From Bacteroidales bacterium (GTDB lineage Bacteria > Bacteroidota > Bacteroidia > Bacteroidales > Dysgonomonadaceae), in contig JAAYGM010000054.1 of assembly GCA_012727735.1 (NCBI GenBank), positions 1-34,876 on the forward strand: DNA of 34,876 nucleotides. The letters are read 5' to 3'. Within the stretch, counting starts at the first letter, position 1, and each line of letters begins with the position of its first letter. Position numbers and translations under genes: made by a program. The notes beneath the pieces were generated by a model. That model did no database searches, was not told the origin of the DNA, and saw only the letters and a program-made list of their open reading frames with translations. Shown in pieces: positions 9,153-18,418 of the stretch.

Positions 9153-9539
9153 ATGAAAAAAGCTATTTTAACAATTGCATTTGCAACAAGTATGATCGCA
9201 GTTAGTCATGTGCAGGAGCTGAATGCAATGGATCTGCAACCGACTGCAACTATTATAACAGGTGACACCACAGGTGACGATGGTTTTGTAGAAGTGAAAC
9301 TGGAAGACCTCAGTACCGCAGTTCAGGCAGCGGTCAATGCATTAACACAAGAGTATGATGTGAAGGCATTGAAATATAATGCTGAAAAACAACTTACCAA
9401 GGTTAAGTTGATAAAGAAGGAGGATAAATCTAAGAAGACGGTTTATTTTGATATAGAAGGCAAGGAAGTAAAGAAAGAGCCGGCCCTGGAAGCTGAAAAA
9501 GAAGCCACTGAAGTAATTGAAGTTTCCAGTGTGATATAA
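9153..9539 (+). CDS. Small secreted PepSY-like protein
   Basis: Signal peptide MKKAILTIAFATSMIAVSHVQELNA; one beta/alpha module VKLEDLSTAVQAAVNALTQEYDVKALKYNAEKQLTKVKLIKKEDKSKKTVYFDIEGKEVKKE resembling PepSY-like folds. Confidence 0.7.
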   Translation: MKKAILTIAFATSMIAVSHVQELNAMDLQPTATIITGDTTGDDGFVEVKLEDLSTAVQAAVNALTQEYDVKALKYNAEKQLTKVKLIKKEDKSKKTVYFDIEGKEVKKEPALEAEKEATEVIEVSSVI

Positions 9540-9617
9540 AAAAGGACAAATTACACTCTCGCACCTCTATATATTTTCTTAGTTAACACATTCTTCATGA
9601 AACAGCTAAGGAATCCC

Positions 9618-9658
9618 ATCGCCCTCTTATTGTGAAATTTAAGAGGGCGATATTTTTT
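9618..9658 (+). terminator. Rho-independent terminator after the small secreted protein
   Basis: Perfect 12-bp stem ATCGCCCTCTTA / TAAGAGGGCGAT, 10-nt loop, followed by ATTTTTT. Confidence 0.88.
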
Positions 9659-9696
9659 ATTGACCTTACCTAGCCATCAGCACGAAAAGGTTTTTA

Positions 9697-10455
9697 TTAT
9701 TCTGCGCCCTTCCATATCTCCCATGCCGCCAGAGCCTGCCTACAGAGCATCTCTTTCCCGTTTTTAGTTGTGGTACCCTGTGCTTTTCCTTTTTGCAGGA
9801 ACAGCGTCTCCTCGGGGTTATAAATCAGGTCATACAGCAGATGATCCGATGTAAGATACTGATAGGGTATGGCGGGAGATTCATTCAGGTCTGGAAAAGT
9901 ACCCACAGGTGACGCGTTCACGATGACAGTGTAGTCCGAGATGATCTCCTGCGATAATTCATTATAACTGTACCTGTTGACTCCCGCGGAGCGGGAAACA
10001 TGTTTCCATTCAATTTCCAGATCGGTGAGTGCCTGGCCTACCGCTTTTGAAGCACCCCCTGTCCCCAGTATCAGGGCTTTTTTGTGGGTCGCTCTGTTCA
10101 GGAGGGGGGTGAGAGATGCTTTGAAACCAATATAATCTGTGTTGTACCCTGTCAGCTTGTAGAAATACATATCAGCGGGTCTCCGTTCCACTTTGATTAC
10201 GTTGACAGCACCAATTTTTTCTGCTTCCAGCGAGATGGCATCGAGAAAAGGAATCACACTCTCTTTGTAGGGGATGGTTACATTTAATCCTTTCAACTGT
10301 TGATTGAAAAGTATCACATGACGGATCTTCAGAATATCCCCGATTTCAAAGTTAAGATACTCGGCATCTATATGCTCCTTTTTAAATTTCTCTGTGAAGA
10401 ACAGGGCTGAATAGGAGTGCTTTAGCGGAAATCCGATAAGTCCGTAGGTGTCCAT
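9697..10455 (-). CDS. aroE: Shikimate dehydrogenase
   Basis: MDTYGLIGFPLKHSYSALFF, NVTIPYKE, NVIK, NTDYIGF, LGTGGASKAV. Confidence 0.93.
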   Translation of the reverse strand: MDTYGLIGFPLKHSYSALFFTEKFKKEHIDAEYLNFEIGDILKIRHVILFNQQLKGLNVTIPYKESVIPFLDAISLEAEKIGAVNVIKVERRPADMYFYKLTGYNTDYIGFKASLTPLLNRATHKKALILGTGGASKAVGQALTDLEIEWKHVSRSAGVNRYSYNELSQEIISDYTVIVNASPVGTFPDLNESPAIPYQYLTSDHLLYDLIYNPEETLFLQKGKAQGTTTKNGKEMLCRQALAAWEIWKGAE

Positions 10456-10459
10456 GCCT

Positions 10460-11197
10460 CTATTTTTCTGCGATATACAAGGTTGTGATACCCAGGGTGT
10501 ATCGTCTCAGACGGATGTTTCTGAACCCGTTCTTTTTCAATATCAGCATCATCTCTCTTCCCTGTGGGAACGCGGCTATGGATTCAGGCAAATACTGGTA
10601 CGCCCGCTGTTCAGTATCGAAGAGCCCCGAGAGGAATGGCATCACATGTTTTGTATAGGTGCCGTACAACTCTTTCACCGGTGATTTGTCGGGAGTGGTC
10701 AGCTCAATAAAAAGGAAAACACCTCCGGGTTTAAGCACACGCAAAACCTCCTGAAAGCTTTTGTCAATATCTTCGAAATTACGTACACCGAAGGAGACCG
10801 TGGCTGCATCGAAGCTGTTGTCGGCAAAGCTCATCTCAGCACAGTCCTGATACTCAAATCGGATGATGTCGGCAATACCTTTCCTGGCAACTTTCTTTCT
10901 ACCCACCTCCATCATGCCCTCTGAAATATCCACGGCAGTGATCGTTTCCGGTTGCAGTATCTTTTGTGCCAGGATGGCAAAATCACCTGTGCCGGTGGCG
11001 ATATCCAGCATATGCCTGGGTTTGTATTTTCTCAGTTCTTTCAGTGAGTCACTGCGCCAGTAACCATCTATCCCCAATGAGAGGGTACCATTCAGCCGGT
11101 CATAACTGGGTGCAATGTCATTGAACATTCGTACAACCTGTTCATTCTTCCTTTGGTCTGCATTATAGGGATTAACTTTCTCTACCTTGTAGCTCAT
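10460..11197 (-). CDS. ubiE: Demethylmenaquinone/ubiquinone methyltransferase
   Basis: [55 protein letters not shown]. Confidence 0.93.
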   Translation of the reverse strand: MSYKVEKVNPYNADQRKNEQVVRMFNDIAPSYDRLNGTLSLGIDGYWRSDSLKELRKYKPRHMLDIATGTGDFAILAQKILQPETITAVDISEGMMEVGRKKVARKGIADIIRFEYQDCAEMSFADNSFDAATVSFGVRNFEDIDKSFQEVLRVLKPGGVFLFIELTTPDKSPVKELYGTYTKHVMPFLSGLFDTEQRAYQYLPESIAAFPQGREMMLILKKNGFRNIRLRRYTLGITTLYIAEK

Positions 11198-12135
11198 ATT
11201 CTTAAGTATTCAGTTACGTTCTTCTCAATACGTGCTTCCAGATTCCCGGCGTCTGCTTTCACAAATTTTTCCCCGACAATTTTCTCGAATAGCTCAATAT
11301 ATCTTTCCGAAACACTCTGACAATATGCATCGCTCATTTCCGGGACCTGCTGTCCCTTTTGCCCATGGAACCCGTTATCCATAAGCCATTTGCGCACGAA
11401 CTCTTTTGATAGTTGTTTCTGCTCTTCTCCCTTTTCGAATCGCTCTTTATACCCTTCGCTGTAAAAATAACGGGATGAATCAGGTGTGTGAATTTCATCA
11501 ATCAGGTAAATCACTCCATCTTTTTTGCCGAACTCATATTTGGTATCTACCAGGATCAACCCTTTCTCGGCAGCCATCTCCGTACCGCGTTTAAACAGAT
11601 CGTAGGTGTATTGTTCCAGTTGCTCATATTCATTTCTGCTCACTAACCCCTGGGCAATGATCTCCTCTTTCGAAATGTTTTCGTCATGACCCTCATCGGC
11701 TTTTGTGGTGGGGGTGATGATCGGTGTTTCAAACTTCTGATTCTCATGTAATCCTTCCGGCAGGGGCAGTCCGCAAAGGGTGCGGGCACCTTTCTTGTAT
11801 TCACGCCAGGCACTGCCGGTGATATAACCACGAATCACCATCTCCACCTTGTATGGTTTACAACGCACACCCACCGTTACCATCGGGTCTGGTGAGGCTT
11901 GCTTCCAGTTGGGTACGATGTCTGATGTTGCATCCAGAAACCTTGATGCAATCTGGTTCAATACCTGTCCTTTGTAGGGGATCCCCCTTGTCAGCACTAC
12001 ATCAAATGCGGATATCCTGTCTGTAGCAATCATCACCAGTCTATCCTCTCCGATGCTGTAGACATCGCGTACTTTTCCGTTATAAACCTTTGTCTGTCCC
12101 GGAAAGAGGTAATTTGTTTTCGTTAGCGTATCCAT
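11194..12135 (-). CDS. purC: Phosphoribosylaminoimidazole-succinocarboxamide synthase
   Basis: [53 protein letters not shown]. Stop overlaps the ubiE start by 4 bp. Confidence 0.94.
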   Translation of the reverse strand: MDTLTKTNYLFPGQTKVYNGKVRDVYSIGEDRLVMIATDRISAFDVVLTRGIPYKGQVLNQIASRFLDATSDIVPNWKQASPDPMVTVGVRCKPYKVEMVIRGYITGSAWREYKKGARTLCGLPLPEGLHENQKFETPIITPTTKADEGHDENISKEEIIAQGLVSRNEYEQLEQYTYDLFKRGTEMAAEKGLILVDTKYEFGKKDGVIYLIDEIHTPDSSRYFYSEGYKERFEKGEEQKQLSKEFVRKWLMDNGFHGQKGQQVPEMSDAYCQSVSERYIELFEKIVGEKFVKADAGNLEARIEKNVTEYLRI

Positions 12136-12243
12136 ATTTTGTCAATTTAGTCGTTTCCACACGTTATATATTATTCAGCGTCACCACATCATACTGGTTA
12201 TTTCTTAACAAGAACAGGGCCGCTCTTGTTTGATTGTTGTTTG

Positions 12244-13254
12244 TTATGATTCCGGCAACGTCGTTCCCTCCGCTTTTTCTGTTTTCTCTGCTTTGCTTTG
12301 TGGTGATGAACCCTGCTCACTGCTGCTTTCCTGCTCGTAGGCCTCTACGATCCTTTGTACAAGCCTGTGACGGACGATATCCTTCTTGTTGAACTCTACC
12401 GTTGCAATGCCATTGATGTGACGTAACAGCCTCATCGAGTGTATCAGGCCTGATTGCTGGGAGTGAGGCAGGTCTATCTGTGTGATATCTCCCGTGATGA
12501 TCATTTTCCCGTTTATTCCCAGGCGGGTAAGGAACATTTTTATCTGTGCCTTCGTGGTGTTCTGCGCCTCATCAAGAATGATCACCGCATCATTGAGTGT
12601 GCGGCCGCGCATGAATGCGAGCGGTGCAATCTGGATGATCTTACTCTCGATATACTCCTTCAGTTTCATCGGCGGAATCATATCTTCCAGTGCATCGTAA
12701 AGCGGTTGCAGGTACGGGTCGATCTTCTCTTTCATGTCGCCCGGCAGAAACCCCAGCTTTTCGCCGGCTTCCACCGCAGGACGGCTAAGAATGATCTTGC
12801 GCACCTGCTTTGTTTTCAGTGCGCGGACAGCCAGGGCTATGGCTGTGTATGTCTTACCCGAACCGGCAGGACCAATCGCGAAAACCATGTCATTCACATC
12901 AAACGCCTCCATCAGCTTCTTCTGATTAGCGGTACGTGCCATGATTGGTTTTCCATTCATCCCGTGAATGATGAGATTATCCACATTGATGATTGTGGGA
13001 GCCTTGCCTTTTACGATATCCAGGATGTCTTCTTCCTTCAGCACATTCATCTCAATGCTGAACTTCTCCAGTTCATGTATCTTCTCTTCAAACGATACCA
13101 ACTCTGCTTCATCACCGATCACTTTAATCACGTTCCCTCTAGCCACAATGCGCAACTTAGGGTACAAAGTTTTCAGTAACTGGATATTGCCGTTGTTGAT
13201 GCCGAAGAAAACCAGCGGGTCAACATTCTCAAGGATGATAATGCGTTCTATCAT
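12244..13254 (-). CDS. phoH: PhoH-like ATPase
   Basis: AIGPAGSGKTYTAIA, SRPAVEAGEKLGFLPGD, VIILDEAQNTTKAQIKMFLTRLG, GDITQIDLP. Confidence 0.94.
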   Translation of the reverse strand: MIERIIILENVDPLVFFGINNGNIQLLKTLYPKLRIVARGNVIKVIGDEAELVSFEEKIHELEKFSIEMNVLKEEDILDIVKGKAPTIINVDNLIIHGMNGKPIMARTANQKKLMEAFDVNDMVFAIGPAGSGKTYTAIALAVRALKTKQVRKIILSRPAVEAGEKLGFLPGDMKEKIDPYLQPLYDALEDMIPPMKLKEYIESKIIQIAPLAFMRGRTLNDAVIILDEAQNTTKAQIKMFLTRLGINGKMIITGDITQIDLPHSQQSGLIHSMRLLRHINGIATVEFNKKDIVRHRLVQRIVEAYEQESSSEQGSSPQSKAEKTEKAEGTTLPES

Positions 13255-15179
13255 TCTTTGTTTTTATTGAAATTCAAAGCATACTGGCGGGTGATGTTCT
13301 CCGCACCTTCGATGTAGTTGATGAATGCGCTGTTGACCAGCCTGTTGCCGCCGGGTGTGGGGTAGTTGCCCGAGAAATACCAGTCACCGCTATTGTTGGG
13401 GCATGCTTTGTGCATGTCCTCAATACTCTGGAACACAATCTCTACTTCAGCTTTTATATCTTTCGAGGTGAGCATCTGCGCAATTTTGGCAGAAATCTCT
13501 TCATCGGTGAAAGGAGCGTATATATCTTTCACGTGATTGATGATCTCCTCTTTACGTTTATATTTCTGTGCCACCGATTTCTTGTATGTCTCTTCGATGA
13601 TATGTTGCAGGCTACGCTCTTTCAGCAGCTCCAGGGCTGCCTTGAAAGCAATGAACTCACTCATTCGCGACATGTCTATGCCGTAACAGTCGGGGTATCG
13701 TATTTGTGGGGAGGAGGAGACGATGACAATTTTCTTCGGGTCAAGCCTGTCAAGTATTTTGATGATACTCTGTTTGAGTGTGGTCCCTCGGACGATGCTG
13801 TCATCGATAATCACCAGATTATCCACCCCTCTCCTTAACGATCCGTAAGTCACATCATAGACATGTGCGGCAAGGTCATTCCTGGCATTACCCTGCGCAA
13901 TGAAGGTGCGCAGTTTGATATCTTTGATTGCCACCTTCTCGGACCGTACACGCTTTGAAAGTATTGCGTCAATCTCTTCTTTGCTTAAGCTGTCTCTTTT
14001 CTCAAGAATGGTCTGTGCTTTTTTGTGGTTGAAATGGTCCTCCAGACCCTGCTGCATGCCGTAGTACGCTACCTCTGCGGTGTTGGGGATAAAAGAGAAG
14101 ACCGTATTGTCGAAGTCATCATCAATTGTTTCAATGATTTTCGGTACGAGCAGCTCTCCCAACTTTTTCCGTTCACGGTAAATATCGTAGTCCGATCCAC
14201 GGGAAAAGTATATTCGTTCAAAAGAGCAGGGTGTTATTTTTTCTTTCTTCTCCTGAATCTGATGCAGCGAGATCGCGCCGTTGCGTTTCACCACGAACGC
14301 TTCTCCCGGCTGCAGTTCGTGCACCTCTTCTTTCTTCAGGTTGAATGCTGTTTGAATTACAGGGCGTTCCGATGCCACGACTGCCACTTCATCGTCGTAA
14401 TAATAGAATGCGGAACGAATACCCCAGGGATCACGCAATGCGAAAGCGTCGCCACTGCCTATTAACCCGCAGAGGGCATAGCCACCGTCCCAGATTTTGG
14501 ATGCTCTTTTTAACAGGAAAGGGATATCCAGCTTCTCCTCAATCTGATGACTCAGTTGTTGGCCGCTCAGATTGCTGCTTTGAAGTTGATCATACTGGTA
14601 CTGTACCTCCCTGTCGAGATAATGACCGATCGACTCCAGCATGACAAACGTATCGGCGTATTCACGGGGATGTTGTCCCTCCGCTATCAGCTGCCCGAAC
14701 ATCTCATCCACATTGGTCATATTGAAATTCCCTGCCAGGGCCAGGCTTCGTGAAGCCCAGTTATTTCGTCGCAGCAGCGGATGAACATAGGTCAATCCGC
14801 TTTTGCCGGTGGTGCTGTATCGCAGATGCCCGATAAAGAGTTCGGAGGCAAAAGGGACCGATTTTTTTACAAAATCAATATCCTTTAACTGCTCTTCGGA
14901 AAATTGCCGGAATGAGGAGTGTACTTTAGAGAATATATCTGCAATAGCGCCTGAACCTACAGCCCTCTCTCTGAAAATGTACTCATTTCCTGGTGAGGCC
15001 TCCAACTTCACCGCACCCAATCCGGCACCCTCCTGGCCACGATTGTGTTGTTTTTCCATGAGCAGGTAGAGTTTGTCCAACCCATATTGCCATGATCCAT
15101 ATTTTTTAAAGTAATAGTCGAGGGGTTTGAGCAGGCGGATAACTGCGATACCGCACTCATGCTTGATGATGTCAGTCAT
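13251..15179 (-). CDS. Long PurF-like amidophosphoribosyltransferase homolog
   Basis: Ntn Cys motif HECGIAVI, QHNRGQEGAG, HLRYSTTG, PRPP-binding VIIDDSIVRGTT; 642 aa with C-terminal extension. Stop overlaps the phoH start by 4 bp. Confidence 0.88.
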   Translation of the reverse strand: MTDIIKHECGIAVIRLLKPLDYYFKKYGSWQYGLDKLYLLMEKQHNRGQEGAGLGAVKLEASPGNEYIFRERAVGSGAIADIFSKVHSSFRQFSEEQLKDIDFVKKSVPFASELFIGHLRYSTTGKSGLTYVHPLLRRNNWASRSLALAGNFNMTNVDEMFGQLIAEGQHPREYADTFVMLESIGHYLDREVQYQYDQLQSSNLSGQQLSHQIEEKLDIPFLLKRASKIWDGGYALCGLIGSGDAFALRDPWGIRSAFYYYDDEVAVVASERPVIQTAFNLKKEEVHELQPGEAFVVKRNGAISLHQIQEKKEKITPCSFERIYFSRGSDYDIYRERKKLGELLVPKIIETIDDDFDNTVFSFIPNTAEVAYYGMQQGLEDHFNHKKAQTILEKRDSLSKEEIDAILSKRVRSEKVAIKDIKLRTFIAQGNARNDLAAHVYDVTYGSLRRGVDNLVIIDDSIVRGTTLKQSIIKILDRLDPKKIVIVSSSPQIRYPDCYGIDMSRMSEFIAFKAALELLKERSLQHIIEETYKKSVAQKYKRKEEIINHVKDIYAPFTDEEISAKIAQMLTSKDIKAEVEIVFQSIEDMHKACPNNSGDWYFSGNYPTPGGNRLVNSAFINYIEGAENITRQYALNFNKNKE

Positions 15180-15205
15180 TGATAAACCTTTCTGAAATTT
15201 TGATA

Positions 15206-15213
15206 CAAATTTA
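15206..15213 (-). promoter_or_regulatory. Putative -7 element for the purF-like/phoH/purC/ubiE/aroE operon
   Basis: CAAATTTA = TAAATTTG on - strand. Confidence 0.35.
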
Positions 15214-15337
15214 CGCTTATTTGTGGAGATTCTATCAGTTTTACGTTTATAATCTTTCCAAAATATATCGAAGACTCATTTTGATGATGCGCCGCAGCGT
15301 CTGTCAGGTAGTTGGGGGGTTATATAAAAGTTTGTTC

Positions 15338-15345
15338 TATCTTTG
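15338..15345 (+). promoter_or_regulatory. Putative -7 element for dgt
   Basis: TATCTTTG matches TAnnTTTG, 20 nt before the ATG at 15366. Confidence 0.5.
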
Positions 15346-15365
15346 TTGTATTAAGAAGATTTAAA

Positions 15366-16694
15366 ATGAATTGGGAACAGTTACTATCAGCGACACGGTT
15401 TGGCATGGAGCATTATGAAGATGTGAATAAACATGAACGGACAGAGTATCAGCGCGATTACGACAGGCTGATATTTTCATCACCCTTCCGCCGGTTGCAG
15501 AACAAGACACAGGTGTTTCCTCTGCCGGGGAGTGTGTTCGTGCATAACCGTTTGACGCATAGCCTGGAGGTCTCGAGCGTGGGACGTTCACTGGGTGAGA
15601 ATGTTGCACGTAAGCTGCGCAATAAATATCCGACCGCTCAGACACATTTCGAAGAGATCGGAGCGATAGTCTCAGCAGCATGTCTTGCACACGATCTTGG
15701 AAACCCCCCTTTTGGCCATTCCGGTGAGAAGGCGATATCCACTTTTTTCTCTGAAGGGAAAGGGATCTCTCTGAAAAAAGCTGTTGAGGAAGAGGGGGGG
15801 CGATGGACCGATTTTACCTCCTTTGAGGGAAATGCCAATGCCATTCGGCTGTTGATGCATCAGTTCAGGGGGAGACGAAAGGGTGGTTTCGCAATGACCT
15901 ACTCCACACTCGCCTCAGTGGTGAAATACCCCTATTCATCCGCATTGAGCGGGGGGAAGAACAAATTCGGTTTCTTCTCGTCCGAAGAGGCCGATTATCA
16001 GCGCATAGCCGACAGCCTGGGCATCAATAAGCTGAACGATCATCCCTTGCAGCTTGCACGGTATCCACTGGTTTATCTGGTGGAAGCTGCTGATGATATC
16101 TGTTACCAGTTGATGGATATTGAGGATGCACATAAACTGCATGTGATTTCCACCGAAAAGGCGATGGATCTTTTACTCTCGTTTTTTGACAGCGACAAGC
16201 GGCTAGGAAGAGAGAAGACGCTTGCGCTGGTGAATGATGTGAATGAACAGATCGCTTATCTGCGTGCCGGAGTGATTGGCCTGTTGATAGAAGCGTGTGC
16301 TGATATTTTTGTTGCGAACGAGAAGAGGATTCTTGCCGGAGAGTATACAGGTTCACTGATAAAGCATGTGTCACCTGCAGTTGCAGCTGCCTACATGAAT
16401 TGTTCTGAGTTTGCATTTCAGCATATTTATCGCTCAAAGGATGTGCTGGACATTGAGCTTGCCGGTTATCGCATCATTGGTTTCCTGCTGGAGGTCTTCA
16501 CCGATGCGATCCGGGAACCGGACCATGCCTACTCCAGGTTGCTTCTGGACAGAATTCCTGAACAGTATGAGACTGATGCGATCACGATGTACGGGAGAAT
16601 ACAATCTATTGTCGATTATGTTTCAGGAATGACCGATGTCTATGCACTCGATTTATATCGCAAAATCACGGGGATGGGTTTACCTGTTGTCTGA
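15366..16694 (+). CDS. dgt: Deoxyguanosinetriphosphate triphosphohydrolase (dGTPase)
   Basis: YQRDYDRLIFSSPFRRLQNKTQVFPL, RLTHSLEVSSVGRSLG, CLAHDLGNPPFGHSGE, EAADDICYQLMDIEDAH. Start moved to the internal ATG because the 15312 start precedes the -7 motif. Confidence 0.93.
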   Translation: MNWEQLLSATRFGMEHYEDVNKHERTEYQRDYDRLIFSSPFRRLQNKTQVFPLPGSVFVHNRLTHSLEVSSVGRSLGENVARKLRNKYPTAQTHFEEIGAIVSAACLAHDLGNPPFGHSGEKAISTFFSEGKGISLKKAVEEEGGRWTDFTSFEGNANAIRLLMHQFRGRRKGGFAMTYSTLASVVKYPYSSALSGGKNKFGFFSSEEADYQRIADSLGINKLNDHPLQLARYPLVYLVEAADDICYQLMDIEDAHKLHVISTEKAMDLLLSFFDSDKRLGREKTLALVNDVNEQIAYLRAGVIGLLIEACADIFVANEKRILAGEYTGSLIKHVSPAVAAAYMNCSEFAFQHIYRSKDVLDIELAGYRIIGFLLEVFTDAIREPDHAYSRLLLDRIPEQYETDAITMYGRIQSIVDYVSGMTDVYALDLYRKITGMGLPVV

Positions 16695-16747
16695 TTTTAC
16701 TTTCAATTAGATTGAATCAGATAATTTTTTATTTTTTATTGAAATTA

Positions 16748-16779
16748 TTTGGAGGGTTTTAATTTCTTTTTTATATTTG
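16748..16779 (+). promoter_or_regulatory. Putative consensus Bacteroidetes promoter with no annotated adjacent gene
   Basis: TTTG (16748-16751), 20-bp spacer, TATATTTG (16772-16779). Confidence 0.6.
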
Positions 16780-16824
16780 TCTCGTGGTTTTTTCATAATA
16801 GTATTAGATTTAAGGTTAACATGT

Positions 16825-16854
16825 TTGGCAGAATGTCGAGAGACATTCTGCCAA
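16825..16854. other. Perfect 13-bp hairpin with GAGA (GNRA) tetraloop; candidate structured RNA/leader element
   Basis: TTGGCAGAATGTC-GAGA-GACATTCTGCCAA, no downstream T-run. Confidence 0.75.
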
Positions 16855-16996
16855 TTTAGTTATAGCCACCTTTATCAGCCACCTCCCGGTGTAAATAGAA
16901 ACATCCTGTTCTGCAGTGAATAGCCCTATCCTGCCCATTATTGACGGTAAATCAAAAAATTAACGTTGAATATTTTTAATGTAGTCCAAACTTTTT

Positions 16997-17004
16997 TATT
17001 TTTG
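16997..17004 (+). promoter_or_regulatory. Putative -7 element for the lipoprotein/CD225 cluster
   Basis: TATTTTTG matches TAnnTTTG, 19 nt before the ATG at 17024. Confidence 0.45.
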
Positions 17005-17023
17005 TGGAACAATTCTTTTACAA

Positions 17024-17425
17024 ATGCGAAAAACATTCTTTATTCTCTCTCTGATCTTCTACTCTCTGTTAATTGTACAATGTAACACCGGTAAAAGAGA
17101 GCTGCATCAAAAACTGACACAGATGGCTGTAGAGCTCAATGAATCTGCTCCGGTGTCGCTCGATCAGTACACACGGTTCGAAGAAGCCACCGTGACGAAC
17201 GATAATGTATTCCGCTATCGTTACAGTGTGACGAACATCAATAACCCCGATTCGTTGCTCGAGAGCAGAAAGGACGAACTCATGAAGAATATCAGAACAA
17301 TGTTCTCCACAAATGCTGATTTGCGTATATTCACGGAAAACAATGTTGTTATTGAGTATGACTATACCGATGAACAGAACAATCACATACGTACAATAAG
17401 GATTAACCCTGAAGATTATCAATAA
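17024..17425 (+). CDS. Small lipoprotein of unknown function
   Basis: MRKTFFILSLIFYSLLIVQCNTGK: signal sequence with lipobox-like cysteine; 133 aa. Confidence 0.75.
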   Translation: MRKTFFILSLIFYSLLIVQCNTGKRELHQKLTQMAVELNESAPVSLDQYTRFEEATVTNDNVFRYRYSVTNINNPDSLLESRKDELMKNIRTMFSTNADLRIFTENNVVIEYDYTDEQNNHIRTIRINPEDYQ

Positions 17426-17436
17426 AAACAAAATCT

Positions 17437-17997
17437 ATGAACCGCTATTTTTACATCGACGCTGAAGGGAAGCAGAAAGGTACTTTCTCACCCGACGAAC
17501 TCAGACAAGAGATTGTGAAACCTGAAACGCTTGTCTGGACTCAAGGTATGGAACAATGGAAGCGTGCCGATGAGGTTGCTGAGCTAAGTTTCCTATTTTC
17601 CGGTTCAGCTGTTGCCCATGAAACAGAGCAGTCAGTAGAGGTGTTGCAATCACAATCCAACAGACCTGCAACCCCGTACGGATCACACCCGCCTCAGCCA
17701 ATGCCAAAGACATGGTTGGTGGAGTCCATCCTGGTCACCATTCTGCCTTTCATCCTGTGCAGTAGCTTCCTGAGTCTTCTGGGGATTATCGGGATTGTCT
17801 ATGCATCCCAGGTAGAGTCATTCTTCAACAGGGGTGATTATGCTGCTTCAGCCGAAGCATCCCGTTCAGCTGCCAAGTGGATAAAAATTGCGTTGTGGAT
17901 TGCCATAGGATGGGTGTTGCTAATTGTCATTACAATCATTCTGCTCTTTGTCTTTGTTGGTTCAGTAGCAGGGATAGGTGAACTGTTGAATACATAA
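17437..17997 (+). CDS. GYF_2 domain plus CD225/dispanin-like membrane protein
   Basis: N-terminal YFYIDAEGKQKGTFSPDELRQ...TLVWTQGMEQWKRADEV (GYF_2-like); C-terminal LLGIIGIVYASQVESFFNRGDYAASAEASRSAAKWIKIALWIAIG (CD225-like). Confidence 0.85.
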   Translation: MNRYFYIDAEGKQKGTFSPDELRQEIVKPETLVWTQGMEQWKRADEVAELSFLFSGSAVAHETEQSVEVLQSQSNRPATPYGSHPPQPMPKTWLVESILVTILPFILCSSFLSLLGIIGIVYASQVESFFNRGDYAASAEASRSAAKWIKIALWIAIGWVLLIVITIILLFVFVGSVAGIGELLNT

Positions 17998-18011
17998 AAC
18001 AAAAAAAACAT

Positions 18012-18401
18012 ATGGAAGATCATAATGAGAGATCCTTACAGGATCAGCCTTCAATGCCACCTCCCGCGCCGCAACAACAGTATCAGGAGCAGTCAGCAGA
18101 GAGGCTCCCTCCCATGAAACCCGGCAACTGGCTCTGGCAGTCGATTGTTGCAACAATACTCTGTTGTCTCCCACTGGGGATTGTGGGGATTGTATATGCA
18201 GCAAAGGTGGATTCACTCTACTTCAACGGCCAGTATGATGCATCGCTGAGGGCGGCGAAAAAGGCCAAAATGTGGACTGCTATTGCTTTTACAATTGGCA
18301 TTCTTTACCTGATACTATGGATTATCATGTTCTCTACCGGAAATATGCCGGCATATATGGAGAACATTATTGAAGAAAGTGCAAGCGGGTACAATTTTTA
18401 A
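18012..18401 (+). CDS. CD225/dispanin-like membrane protein
   Basis: WQSIVATILCCLPLGIVGIVYAAKVDSLYFNGQYDASLRAAKKAKMWTAIAFTIG. Confidence 0.88.
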   Translation: MEDHNERSLQDQPSMPPPAPQQQYQEQSAERLPPMKPGNWLWQSIVATILCCLPLGIVGIVYAAKVDSLYFNGQYDASLRAAKKAKMWTAIAFTIGILYLILWIIMFSTGNMPAYMENIIEESASGYNF

Positions 18402-18418
18402 GCGTTTCTGCTCCCATA

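Noticed and set aside
12454-13179. 241-aa ORF on + strand
   Set aside because: Antisense to phoH, which has clear family motifs; the protein shows no recognisable domain and reflects codon bias of the true gene.
14025-14465. 146-aa ORF on + strand (and similar ORFs at 13410-13838, 14345-14644)
   Set aside because: Antisense to the purF-like gene; no start context or domain support.
16024-16437. 137-aa ORF on - strand
   Set aside because: Antisense to dgt, which has intact HD-domain motifs.
15366-16694. dGTPase as an anti-phage defense gene
   Set aside because: dGTPases can restrict phage, but no defense neighbors are present and a housekeeping role explains it.
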